Shown one piece after another: positions 1 to 7,306 of a DNA stretch of 13,397 bases. The position numbers were made by a program, and so were the translations under genes. The first letter of the stretch is position 1; each line of letters starts with the position of its first letter. The stretch comes from an uncultured Collinsella sp. (lineage in GTDB: Bacteria; Actinomycetota; Coriobacteriia; Coriobacteriales; Coriobacteriaceae), in NCBI GenBank assembly GCA_937989795.1, contig CALKBB010000326.1:1-13397 (forward strand), written 5' to 3'. Under the pieces are notes generated by a model, which saw only the letters and a program-made list of their open reading frames with translations, did not search any database and was not told the DNA's origin.

Positions 1-81
1 GACAAACTTAATATATTTCGCCGCCCCTCTGCCAAGCTCGGGAGACGACACGTTGATGTCTGCTTAACTCTGCTCGCTCAG
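1..81. other. Non-coding stretch left of the phosphatase gene
   Basis: I see no gene, stable hairpin with a T-run, or repeat here. An AT-rich patch (TTAATATATT at 9-18) could belong to a promoter of a gene outside the window. No terminator for the phosphatase transcript is evident. Confidence 0.4.
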
Positions 82-708
82 CTAATTACTTTGTTGGGGG
101 TCCACTATTTGCTGAAGGGTGAACTTACACTGCATTGGCTCGCCTTCTGCTTGCGGCTTTTCCTCGTCAAAATCGAAGATCATGATGGCGCAGTTGGGGA
201 GTTTTGCTGGGAGCTCGAAGCCCTCTGGGGCTGCAGCCTTGATGAATTGGCGGCTGGCGCTGCCGTGGCTTACTGCTAGGAGGGTTTCGATATCCTCGGC
301 GCCCATGATATTGGTGAGGGTGTCTACCATGCGGTCCTGCAGGGCATGGCTTCCTTCTCCGCCTAATGGAATCAGGTCCTCGCCGGGGTCCCAGACGTCG
401 GTGGGCAGGGCGTCGTGGGGGCCTTCTTCGAAGGTGCCGTAGCTGCGCTCGATGATGCCTTCGCAGGGCTCGACTGCTGCATCCGGACCGAGGAGTTCGC
501 ATGCGACGAGACTTGCCGTGTCCATGGCTCGGCCTAAGGGCGATGAGACCACTTTGTCGGGGACGACGCCATGGACCTTGAGCCATGCGGCGGCTGTCTG
601 CGCCTGTTGACGACCCAAATTGGTGAGCGGTGAATCGCAGCGACCCTGGACGAGCTTTTTGACGTTGAATTCCGTCTGGCCGTGGCGGAGCAGATACAGC
701 TTCTTCAT
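82..708 (-). CDS. Histidine phosphatase family protein (phosphoglycerate mutase-like)
   Basis: A 208-residue cytoplasmic protein of the histidine phosphatase superfamily, which removes phosphate through a phosphohistidine intermediate. The N-terminal LRHGQTEFN motif places the nucleophile at His9 after Arg8. Arg23 lies in QGRCDSPLT, Arg60 in SSPLGRA, a likely acid Glu87 in IIERSYGTFEE, and the second His148 in VSHGS. The whole catalytic set is therefore present. The length fits small GpmB/CobC-type phosphatases rather than the roughly 250-residue glycolytic mutase, so the substrate cannot be named. The ATG at 706-708 is preceded by an AAGGGGAG ribosome site. It lies 39 nt after the stop of the cation transporter on the same strand, so the two are probably co-transcribed. 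The family call is secure; the substrate is unknown. Confidence 0.9.
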   Translation of the reverse strand: MKKLYLLRHGQTEFNVKKLVQGRCDSPLTNLGRQQAQTAAAWLKVHGVVPDKVVSSPLGRAMDTASLVACELLGPDAAVEPCEGIIERSYGTFEEGPHDALPTDVWDPGEDLIPLGGEGSHALQDRMVDTLTNIMGAEDIETLLAVSHGSASRQFIKAAAPEGFELPAKLPNCAIMIFDFDEEKPQAEGEPMQCKFTLQQIVDPQQSN

Positions 709-747
709 AGTCTCCCCTTCTGTATAACTTACCTTGCCGGCACAGCC

Positions 748-1902
748 CTACTCGTGGGTATGCCCTACGTAGTCTTCGTCGATCGTAATCTTGGCAATCG
801 ACTTGGGATATTCCGATTCGACCCGTTGTGCCAGCGCGTGTTTGAGCTCATCGGCATCCATGTCCAAATCCGAGGGTCGCACACAGTCAAAGATCACATT
901 GGTGTGCGTGGGGCCCGGCACGCAGCGCAGATCGTGAATCGAAAGGCGACTATCGATCTCTTGAGCCATAGCGTTGATGCACAGGCGCATGCTCGCCACA
1001 TTTGAATCGTCGGTCACGATGGGATCGTAATGGAGCGTGACGATCATGCCGTCCTCGTCCCTAAACGACTGCTCGATGTTATCGAGCGTGTCGTGACTTT
1101 CCAGCGGGCTGGCCTCGGCCGCCATCTCGGCGTGCGCACTTGCAAACTTCCTGCCCGGACCGTAATCGTGAACCATCAGGTCATGAACACCCAAAACGCC
1201 GGGGTAGCTCATGATCTTGTCTCGGATGTGCTTGACCAGCTTGGGATCGGGTGCCTGGCCCAAAAGGGGGCTCACCGTATCTTGGATAAGCTCAAAGCCG
1301 CTCCAGCCAATATAGGCGCCAACGGCAAGGCCGACCCAAGCATCAAGATTGACATGCGTCACCTGGGAAACAATCGCGCACGCCAGCACAGCGCCTGTGG
1401 CCAGGACATCGTTCTTTGAGTCCTGAGCCGTCGCATGCAGCGTATCGGACTCAATACGGTCACCGAGCTTTTGGTTGAGGGCCGCCATCCAGAGCTTTAC
1501 GACCATCGAAAGCACTAGAACCGTCACCAGGGCAAGCGAGAACTCGACAGGTTCGGGGTGGATGACGCGCTCAACCGAGGACTTGATAAGCTCAAGGCCG
1601 ATCAGCAGTACGAGTGCCGCCACGACCAGACCCGAGAGATACTCGTAGCGACCGTGACCGTAAGGATGCTCGGGGTCGGCCGGCTTGCTCGCCAGCTTAA
1701 AGCCCAGCACGCTCACGATATTCGAGCTGGCATCGGACAGGTTGTTCATGGCATCCGCCACGATTGAAACCGATCCCGAAACCACTCCAATTGCGCCCTT
1801 CGCAGCGCATAGTGCCACATTGGCGAGAATACACACCATGCCCGTCAACGTACCCACGCGTGCACGGTCGCCCTGCGCACGCTTAACAATCCACTCGACC
1901 AT
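748..1902 (-). CDS. Cation diffusion facilitator family efflux transporter, probable Mn2+ type
   Basis: A 384-residue inner-membrane divalent-metal/proton antiporter of the CDF family. About six hydrophobic segments fall between residues 20 and 215, followed by a cytoplasmic C-terminal domain of about 165 residues. The CDF signature reads SVSIVADAMNNLSD at residues 44-57, and the usual DPEHPYGHGRYEY loop follows at 76-88. The metal-site pairs are Asn53/Asp57 in membrane segment 2 and Asp161/Asp165 (DSKND) in segment 5. In this family DxxxD in segment 5 goes with Mn2+ transport, while Zn2+ exporters usually have HxxxD; Mn2+ is therefore inferred, not shown. The ATG follows an in-frame TAG directly, so no earlier start exists. 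The ribosome site is weak (GGGGGCGG). It is separated from the fatty-acid operon upstream by an intrinsic terminator, so it needs its own promoter. Confidence 0.9.
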   Translation of the reverse strand: MVEWIVKRAQGDRARVGTLTGMVCILANVALCAAKGAIGVVSGSVSIVADAMNNLSDASSNIVSVLGFKLASKPADPEHPYGHGRYEYLSGLVVAALVLLIGLELIKSSVERVIHPEPVEFSLALVTVLVLSMVVKLWMAALNQKLGDRIESDTLHATAQDSKNDVLATGAVLACAIVSQVTHVNLDAWVGLAVGAYIGWSGFELIQDTVSPLLGQAPDPKLVKHIRDKIMSYPGVLGVHDLMVHDYGPGRKFASAHAEMAAEASPLESHDTLDNIEQSFRDEDGMIVTLHYDPIVTDDSNVASMRLCINAMAQEIDSRLSIHDLRCVPGPTHTNVIFDCVRPSDLDMDADELKHALAQRVESEYPKSIAKITIDEDYVGHTHE

Positions 1903-1927
1903 CTACATCCGCCCCCACGGTACTGCC

Positions 1928-1933
1928 TATATA
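1928..1933 (-). promoter_or_regulatory. Possible -10 box of the cation transporter
   Basis: The only AT-rich patch between the upstream terminator and the transporter start reads TATATA on the minus strand, 25 nt before the ATG. No convincing -35 hexamer lies 16-18 nt upstream. A promoter is needed here because of the terminator at 1982-2014, but this exact placement is a guess. Confidence 0.25.
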
Positions 1934-1981
1934 TCTATTGCTCAAACGGATTGTAGTGTAGCCACTTTGCCCCACAGATAC

Positions 1982-2014
1982 AAAAAGGCCGCAACCCACA
2001 CGGGCCACGACCTT
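1982..2014 (-). terminator. Intrinsic terminator of the fab/acc operon
   Basis: On the minus strand, AAGGTCG pairs with CGGCCTT (one G-T wobble). The stem continues through wobble pairs to CCC/GGG around a GTGT loop. A run of five T follows the stem directly. It begins 28 nt after the accDA stop codon and points away from it, as expected for the end of the ten-gene operon. The plus strand has no T-run after this stem. Confidence 0.75.
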
Positions 2015-2017
2015 GGA

Positions 2018-2048
2018 ATGTGACATGCGGACTGTCCCTTTGTCACAT
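2018..2048. repeat. Small inverted repeat overlapping the accDA stop codon
   Basis: The 8-bp arms ATGTGACA (2018-2025) and TGTCACAT (2041-2048) are exact inverse complements. The 15-nt centre contains a second palindrome, GGACTGTCC (2029-2037). The right arm includes the last sense codon and TGA stop of accDA on the minus strand. The nested symmetry resembles a dispersed palindromic element, but one window cannot show whether it recurs. It could also help to terminate or stabilise the transcript just before the terminator. Confidence 0.5.
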
Positions 2049-3767
2049 CGTGCGGTACTGACCGATTGCGCGGTACTTTTCGTAGCGGAGGTTTGTGAGG
2101 GTCGCGTCGTCGAGCTGCCCAAGCGTATCGAAGGCATCAAATGCCGAGGACATGACGGCACCGGCGATCTCCTCATGCGACAGGCCCCTATCGTCAACAA
2201 TGCCGTCGATGATGCCGAGCGCCAACAGATCGGGGGCCGTGAGCTTAAGCGCCTCGGCGGCCTCATTCGCGCGCTCGGTATCCTTCCACAGGATCGACGC
2301 ACAGGCCTCGGGGCTCACGACCGAATAGGCCGAGCTCGAGAGCATCAGGATGCGGTCGGCCACGGACAGCGCCAGCGCGCCACCAGAGCCGCCCTCGCCT
2401 GTCACCACCGAGACAATCGGCGTCTTGAGGCCGCTCATCTCCATGAGATTCTGGGCAATCGCCTCGCCCTGGCCGCGCTCCTCGGCACCGATGCCGCAAA
2501 ACGCGCCCGAAGTATCGACCAGACACAGAACCGGTCGACCAAACTTTTCGGCCTGGCGCATAAGGCGACGCGCTTTGCGGTAGCCCTCGGGATGTGCCAT
2601 ACCAAAGTTGCGACGCATGCGCTCTTTGGTCGTGGTACCGCGCTCGACGGCGATAACCGTCACGGGTCGCCCGTCTTTCCAGCCAATGCCAGCCACCACG
2701 GCGGCGTCGTCGCCAAAGTAACGGTCGCCATGCAGCTCCACAAATCCATCCAGGCCCAGCGAGATCATCTCGCCCGCCGTGGTGCGATCTGCCGAGCGGG
2801 TCTGTTTGACAATCTCGAGCGCGGTTTTTGGTGCGGTCGAGCGCTTGAACAAGTGTCCCAGCTTTTTGCCGCGACGACCCGTATGCACGATCTCATGCGG
2901 TGCCCCCAGGCCGGGCGCGTGCCCTTCGTGCAGTGCCAGCAGCTCGCCTACCGTGAGCGCAATCTCGCCACGCGGAACAACGGCATCGCAAAAGCCGTGC
3001 TCCAGCAAAAACTCGGAGCGCTGGAATCCCTTGGGCAGGCGCTTGTGCATGTTCTGCTCGATCACGCGCGGGCCGGCAAATGCCGTCAGGGCATCGGGCT
3101 CGGCCAGGATAATATCGCCCTCCATGGCAAAGCTCGCGGTTACGCCTCCGGTCGTGGGATCAGTGAGCACCGTGATATACAGGCCGCCCACCTCGCTATG
3201 GCGCCTAACCGCCGCAGAAATCTTGGCCATCTGCATAAGCGATGTCACGCCCTCTTGCATGCGTGCACCGCCCGAAACGGTAAAGCCGACAACTGGCAAT
3301 CCAAGCTCGGTCGCTCGCTCAAATGTGCGACAGATCTTCTCGCCCACCACGGAACCCATCGAGCCCATCATAAAGTTGGCGTCCATAAAGAAGAGCGCGG
3401 CATCGCAACCGCAGATTTTGCCCCTGCCGCACACAACGGCGTCGCGCTCGCCCGAACGCTCGCACACGCTCTTGAGCTTGTCGGCATAGCCGGGAAACGA
3501 GAGGAAGTCCTCCGACGCCAGATTGGCATCCCATTCCTCAAACGTGCCCTCGTCGACCGTCATGCGCATGCGCGCGCGACCGCTCACGCGAAAGTGTTTG
3601 CCGCAACGAGGACAGACCTCGAGGTTGTCGTGCAGGCGTGCCTCATCGATCACACGGCGGCACTCCGGGCACTTGATAAACACGTGGCGTGCGGGAAACT
3701 CGGCGCACGACTCGGTTATCGGCCCCTCAAGGACATTGACCGTCTTCGCTTTTCTATTCATCAGCAT
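2043..3767 (-). CDS. accDA: Fused acetyl-CoA carboxylase carboxyltransferase, beta (AccD) then alpha (AccA) domains
   Basis: One 574-residue chain carries both carboxyltransferase subunits, which move CO2 from carboxybiotin on AccB to acetyl-CoA to make malonyl-CoA. Residues 33-55 form the AccD zinc ribbon (Cys33, Cys36, Cys52, Cys55). The beta crotonase fold follows, with SGGARMQEG at 166-173 and DPTTGGV at 203-209, up to about residue 285. The alpha fold runs from about 312 to 570, with ERGTTTKERMRRNFGM, GAEERGQGEAIA and GEGGSGGAL (457-465). Compared with free-standing AccA, about 60 N-terminal helical residues are missing at the junction, which is instead a short basic linker (RRGKKLGHLFKR). 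The start overlaps the accC end by 14 nt. An ATG two codons further in (3761) is also possible; neither has a clear ribosome site, which suggests translational coupling to accC. Confidence 0.95.
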   Translation of the reverse strand: MLMNRKAKTVNVLEGPITESCAEFPARHVFIKCPECRRVIDEARLHDNLEVCPRCGKHFRVSGRARMRMTVDEGTFEEWDANLASEDFLSFPGYADKLKSVCERSGERDAVVCGRGKICGCDAALFFMDANFMMGSMGSVVGEKICRTFERATELGLPVVGFTVSGGARMQEGVTSLMQMAKISAAVRRHSEVGGLYITVLTDPTTGGVTASFAMEGDIILAEPDALTAFAGPRVIEQNMHKRLPKGFQRSEFLLEHGFCDAVVPRGEIALTVGELLALHEGHAPGLGAPHEIVHTGRRGKKLGHLFKRSTAPKTALEIVKQTRSADRTTAGEMISLGLDGFVELHGDRYFGDDAAVVAGIGWKDGRPVTVIAVERGTTTKERMRRNFGMAHPEGYRKARRLMRQAEKFGRPVLCLVDTSGAFCGIGAEERGQGEAIAQNLMEMSGLKTPIVSVVTGEGGSGGALALSVADRILMLSSSAYSVVSPEACASILWKDTERANEAAEALKLTAPDLLALGIIDGIVDDRGLSHEEIAGAVMSSAFDAFDTLGQLDDATLTNLRYEKYRAIGQYRTM

Positions 3768-5097
3768 AGAGATGCCCCATCAGATCGGTGTGGTACATGC
3801 CCGACAAGAACTCGTCGTTTGCCAGCACGTCGAGCTGAAGCTCGCTGTTTTCGCTCACGCCCTCAATCACGAGCTCGCCCAGGGCCGAGCGCATCTTGCG
3901 AATGGCGCCGTCACGCGTGGGCGCACACACGATGAGCTTGCCGAGCATAGAGTCGTAGTACGGCGGAACTTTCGCACCGGTAAACATGGCGGAATCCCAG
4001 CGTACGCGCGGACCGCCCGGCACACGCAACGCGGTGACCGTTCCGCAGGACGGCAGAAAGTCCGGCGTTTCGGCATTGATGCGGCACTCCATGGCGTGGT
4101 TGCGGACCGGCATGTCCTCCTGCTCAAAGGGCAGAGGCTGGCCGGCTGCCACGCGCAGCTGCCACTTGACCAAGTCGGTATCGGTCACAAACTCTGTAAC
4201 CGGATGCTCCACCTGCAAGCGCGTGTTCATTTCCATAAAATAGAAATTGCCGTCGTCCGAATACAGAAACTCGATGGTACCGGCTCCTTCGTAGCCGACG
4301 GCACGAGCCAGGTCACGCGCTGCCTTGTGCATGCGAGCACGAATGTCGTTGTGTCCGTCGAGGCACGGCGCGGGACTCTCTTCGATCAGCTTTTGGTTGC
4401 GACGCTGCACCGAGCACTCGCGCTCGCCGAGCGAAAATACATGGCCCTGCTTATCGGCCATAATCTGCACCTCAACGTGGTGCGCCGGCGCGACGAACTT
4501 CTCCATGTAGCACTCGCCGTCGCCAAAAACGGCCTCGCCCTCGGCACGCGCCTCGATGAACGCCTTTGCCGCATCTTCCACGCGCTCGACCTTGCGAATG
4601 CCGCGACCGCCACCGCCCGCGCGCGCCTTAATGAGCACGGGGCAGCCAATGCGCTCGGCCTCGGCCGTCGCCTCCTCGGGACTTTTGAGCAAATCGCAGC
4701 CCGGCACGATGGGCACGCCCGCCGCGGCAGCCGTTCGGCGTGCGGCGTCCTTGTCGCCCATGCTGTCGATCACCTCGGCCGAAGGACCGACAAAAGCCAG
4801 GCCATACTTGTCGCAGTCGCGTACAAAGCTCGCCTTCTCGGAAAAGAAGCCGTACCCAGGATGGATCGCCTTTGCGCCCGACTTTACGGCACAGGTGAGC
4901 ACGGCATCGTCGTTGAGGTAGCTCTCGGCAAGACGCGGGCCACCGATGCAATACGCCTCGTCGGCAAGTTGCACGTGCAGCGCGTCCGCATCGGCCGTGG
5001 AGTAGACGGCGACGGTCTTGATGCCCATATCACGGCACGCGCGGATAACACGGACCGCGACTTCGCCGCGGTTGGCGATGAGCACTTTGTCGAACAT
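3754..5097 (-). CDS. accC: Acetyl-CoA carboxylase, biotin carboxylase subunit
   Basis: This 447-residue ATP-grasp enzyme carboxylates the biotin on AccB using bicarbonate and ATP. It opens with the standard FDKVLIANRGEVAVRVIRA. Further landmarks are HPGYGFFSE (80-87), ATP-site lysines Lys116 and Lys157, and the glycine loop GGGGRG (161-166). Metal and active-site residues are Glu276 in GTIEFLY, Glu289/Asn291/Arg293 in MEMNTR, then QVEHPVTE. The C-terminal domain has RVRWDSAM and PPYYDSMLGKLI. Length matches the family (about 450). The reading frame stays open 73 codons further upstream, but that stretch is unrelated to AccC. The ATG at 5097 has AAGGAAG eight bases ahead, overlapping the fabZ stop. 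Gap to fabZ is 10 nt; the 3' end overlaps accDA. Confidence 0.97.
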   Translation of the reverse strand: MFDKVLIANRGEVAVRVIRACRDMGIKTVAVYSTADADALHVQLADEAYCIGGPRLAESYLNDDAVLTCAVKSGAKAIHPGYGFFSEKASFVRDCDKYGLAFVGPSAEVIDSMGDKDAARRTAAAAGVPIVPGCDLLKSPEEATAEAERIGCPVLIKARAGGGGRGIRKVERVEDAAKAFIEARAEGEAVFGDGECYMEKFVAPAHHVEVQIMADKQGHVFSLGERECSVQRRNQKLIEESPAPCLDGHNDIRARMHKAARDLARAVGYEGAGTIEFLYSDDGNFYFMEMNTRLQVEHPVTEFVTDTDLVKWQLRVAAGQPLPFEQEDMPVRNHAMECRINAETPDFLPSCGTVTALRVPGGPRVRWDSAMFTGAKVPPYYDSMLGKLIVCAPTRDGAIRKMRSALGELVIEGVSENSELQLDVLANDEFLSGMYHTDLMGHLYADE

Positions 5098-5107
5098 GAA
5101 GACTTCC

Positions 5108-5530
5108 TTAACTTTCGTGCATGAGTGCAAAGGACATATCGGCGCGGCAGCAAACCTCACCGTTGACGCTCGCAGTACCCGTCGCAAAGCGGAACGGCCC
5201 GCGCGCTCGCGTGATGGAGCACACCAGGTCCACCGTGTCGCCCGGGCGCACCGGACGCTTAAAGCGCACCTTGTCCAGACTCGTGTAGAACGGCGTCGCG
5301 CCGCGCGCCTCCTCATCGCCCATCAGCAGCACGCAGCAGTTCTGGGCGAGCATCTCGCATTGGATCACGCCGGGGACCACCGGGTTTCCCGGAAAATGCC
5401 CCTGCAAAAAGTACTCGTCGCCCGTGATCGTGATCTTGCCGTGGGCCTCGTCGCCCACCAGCTCGGCTTTGTCGAGCAAAAGCATCGGCTCTCGATGCGG
5501 CAACAGCTTCTTGAGCTCTTCTTTGTTCAT
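5108..5530 (-). CDS. fabZ: 3-hydroxyacyl-ACP dehydratase
   Basis: FabZ removes water from 3-hydroxyacyl-ACP to give trans-2-enoyl-ACP, the third step of each elongation round. The protein is a single hot-dog fold of 140 residues. It has the PHREPMLLLDK opening and the active-site stretch GHFPGNPVVPGVIQCEMLAQ, giving His45 and Glu59 as the catalytic pair. A GTG three codons upstream (5539) is in frame, but the ribosome site AGGTGA sits five bases before the ATG at 5530 and would overlap that GTG, so I chose the ATG. It starts 9 nt after the accB stop and ends 10 nt before accC. The FabZ-accB-accC arrangement is common in compact type II operons. No FabA, FabM or FabN isomerase is in the window, so double-bond formation is not accounted for here. 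Confidence 0.96.
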   Translation of the reverse strand: MNKEELKKLLPHREPMLLLDKAELVGDEAHGKITITGDEYFLQGHFPGNPVVPGVIQCEMLAQNCCVLLMGDEEARGATPFYTSLDKVRFKRPVRPGDTVDLVCSITRARGPFRFATGTASVNGEVCCRADMSFALMHES

Positions 5531-5539
5531 GGATATCAC

Positions 5540-6016
5540 CTATCCGATCCTCATGAGGCAGCTGCCGAACTCCACGAGGTCGCCGTCGGCCACGCAGATC
5601 TCGAGCACCTCGCCATCCGCCTCTGCCGTCACCTCGTTGAGAACCTTCATGGCCTCGATGATGCAAAGGGTCTCGCCAGCCTTGACCTTGGAGCCCACGT
5701 GCACAAACGGTTCGTCGCCCGGCGCCGGGGCAGCATAGAAAACGCCGACCATGGGAGCGGTCACCTCGATGCCCTTCGGCTTCGGTGCGGCGGCAGGCGT
5801 CTGCGCGGCGGGCTCCGGTGCGGCGGCAGGCACGGCGACAGGAGCCACCGCCGGAGCAGTCACGGCACTCGGCATAGGCATGGGCACGGCAACCGGCTGC
5901 GCGGCGCTCGCGCGCTCGAGTTCGACCGCGGTGCCATCGGGCTCCTCCACGCGCACGCGCGTAAGGCCGCGGTCCTCCATCACATCGGCTATCTCGGCAA
6001 GTCTTTTGGAATCCAT
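5540..6016 (-). CDS. accB: Acetyl-CoA carboxylase biotin carboxyl carrier protein
   Basis: This 158-residue protein carries biotin between the carboxylase (AccC) and the carboxyltransferase (AccDA). The N-terminal part (1-36) is the usual charged AccB helix region. Residues about 37-80 form a flexible Ala/Pro/Val-rich linker. The biotinyl domain (about 83-158) contains the EAMKV motif with Lys124 as the biotinylation site, ending in DLVEFGSCLMRIG. Lys124 is the expected target of the ligase encoded by birA at 11397. The ATG at 6016 has an AAGGAG ribosome site that lies inside the last codons of fabF; the fabF stop is only 3 nt away. This fits translational coupling. Confidence 0.97.
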   Translation of the reverse strand: MDSKRLAEIADVMEDRGLTRVRVEEPDGTAVELERASAAQPVAVPMPMPSAVTAPAVAPVAVPAAAPEPAAQTPAAAPKPKGIEVTAPMVGVFYAAPAPGDEPFVHVGSKVKAGETLCIIEAMKVLNEVTAEADGEVLEICVADGDLVEFGSCLMRIG

Positions 6017-6019
6017 GCT

Positions 6020-7267
6020 CTAGCTCCTTGCATATCTACGCAGCGCGATGGCGGCATTGTGTCCGCCAAAGCCCAGATTGGTCGAAAGCGCCCAGGTAAG
6101 GTCGGCGCGAACCGCTCGATTAGGCGTGTAATCAAGATCGCAGACGGGATCGGGCGTGTGGTAGTTAATGGTCGGCGGCACCACACCCTGCTCGAGCGCC
6201 ATGGCACAGGCCATGACCTCGATGGCGCCCGTAGCACCGATCATGTGGCCGGTCATCGACTTGGTCGACGAGACGTGCGCGGCGCGTGCCGCGTCCTCGC
6301 CGAGCGCACGCTTAATGCCCGCCGTCTCGGACGAATCGTTGAGCTTGGTCGAGGTGCCGTGAGCGTTGATGTAGAGGCCCTCGGAAGGCTTAACGTCGCC
6401 CTCGGCCACTGCCAGCGATATCGCACGGGCGATACCTGCCGCATCCGGGTCGGGACTCGTGATGTGGTAGGCGTCATCGGTGTTGCCGTAGCCCACGACC
6501 TCGGCGTAAATGTGCGCACCGCGAGCCCGTGCATGTTCCATGCTCTCGAGTACCAGCACGCAGGCGCCCTCGCCCATCACAAAGCCGTCGCGGTCTGCAT
6601 CGAACGGGCGGCAGGCCGTCGCGGGATCGGGGTTGGTGGTCAATGCACGGCAGGACGTAAAGCCCGCAACGGCATCGGGGATGATTGCGGCCTCGGCACC
6701 GCCAGCCAGGATTGCATCGGCATAGCCGTGCTTGATGGCGCGGAACGCCTCGCCCACCGCATGGGCAGAAGTCGCGCAAGCGGTCACCACGGGCAGGGTC
6801 GGGCCCTTTGCCTTATGGCGAATCGCAATGTTGCCCGAAGCCATGTTGGGAATCATCATCGCAATCATGTAGGGCGATGCGCGACGAGGCCCGCGATCGG
6901 CAATCGTGTGGACGTTGTCGACAAGCGTCTGCATGCCGCCCACGCCCGAGCCCACATAGACACCCAGGCGATCGCGATCGACCGCGCCCTCAACATCGAG
7001 GCCCGCATCGTGCATGGCCTCATCCGACGCCGCCATCGCAAACTGTACACAGGGGTCGAGATGCTTGGCGTCGTGCTTGCCAAAGTACTCGTTGCCGTCA
7101 AAGCCCTTGACCTCGGCCGCCACTTTAACGGCGAACGCATCGGTATCGAAGTGCGTGATCGGGCCGATACCGCACGTGCCGGCGCACATGGCCGCCCAGG
7201 TGGCAAGCGCGGTATTGCCGAGCGGCGATACGGCACCGATGCCGGTGATTGCAACTCTCTGTTCCAT
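6020..7267 (-). CDS. fabF: 3-oxoacyl-ACP synthase II
   Basis: FabF condenses malonyl-ACP with the growing acyl-ACP, the chain-lengthening step. The 415-residue thiolase-fold protein has the full Cys-His-His triad: Cys164 in VVTACATSAH, His303 in NAHGTST and His341 in KSMTGHMIGA. Other family marks are VAITGIGAVSPLG at the start, GPRRASPYMIAMMIPNM and GFGGHNAA at the end. Three in-frame ATGs occur at 7285, 7270 and 7267. An AGGAGA ribosome site at 7273-7278 gives normal spacing to 7267, slightly short spacing to 7270, and excludes 7285. It lies 39 nt after fabG and 3 nt before accB. The triad with two histidines separates it from the FabH type. It is the only elongating ketoacyl synthase in the window. 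Confidence 0.97.
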   Translation of the reverse strand: MEQRVAITGIGAVSPLGNTALATWAAMCAGTCGIGPITHFDTDAFAVKVAAEVKGFDGNEYFGKHDAKHLDPCVQFAMAASDEAMHDAGLDVEGAVDRDRLGVYVGSGVGGMQTLVDNVHTIADRGPRRASPYMIAMMIPNMASGNIAIRHKAKGPTLPVVTACATSAHAVGEAFRAIKHGYADAILAGGAEAAIIPDAVAGFTSCRALTTNPDPATACRPFDADRDGFVMGEGACVLVLESMEHARARGAHIYAEVVGYGNTDDAYHITSPDPDAAGIARAISLAVAEGDVKPSEGLYINAHGTSTKLNDSSETAGIKRALGEDAARAAHVSSTKSMTGHMIGATGAIEVMACAMALEQGVVPPTINYHTPDPVCDLDYTPNRAVRADLTWALSTNLGFGGHNAAIALRRYARS

Positions 7268-7306
7268 CATGGTCTCCTCATCCAAGCCGTTGTTCGGCCC
7301 TGGTTT

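Noticed and set aside
2013..3935. 640-codon plus-strand open frame antisense to accDA
   Set aside because: Same shadow effect; composition is His/Arg-rich, with no motif and no ribosome site that I can see. The similar frames at 3523-5124 and 8962-10047 are rejected for the same reason.
5098..5316. 73-residue N-terminal extension of accC
   Set aside because: It is Arg-rich, overlaps fabZ in another frame and does not match AccC. The ATG at 5097 has a proper ribosome site and begins exactly where the family begins.
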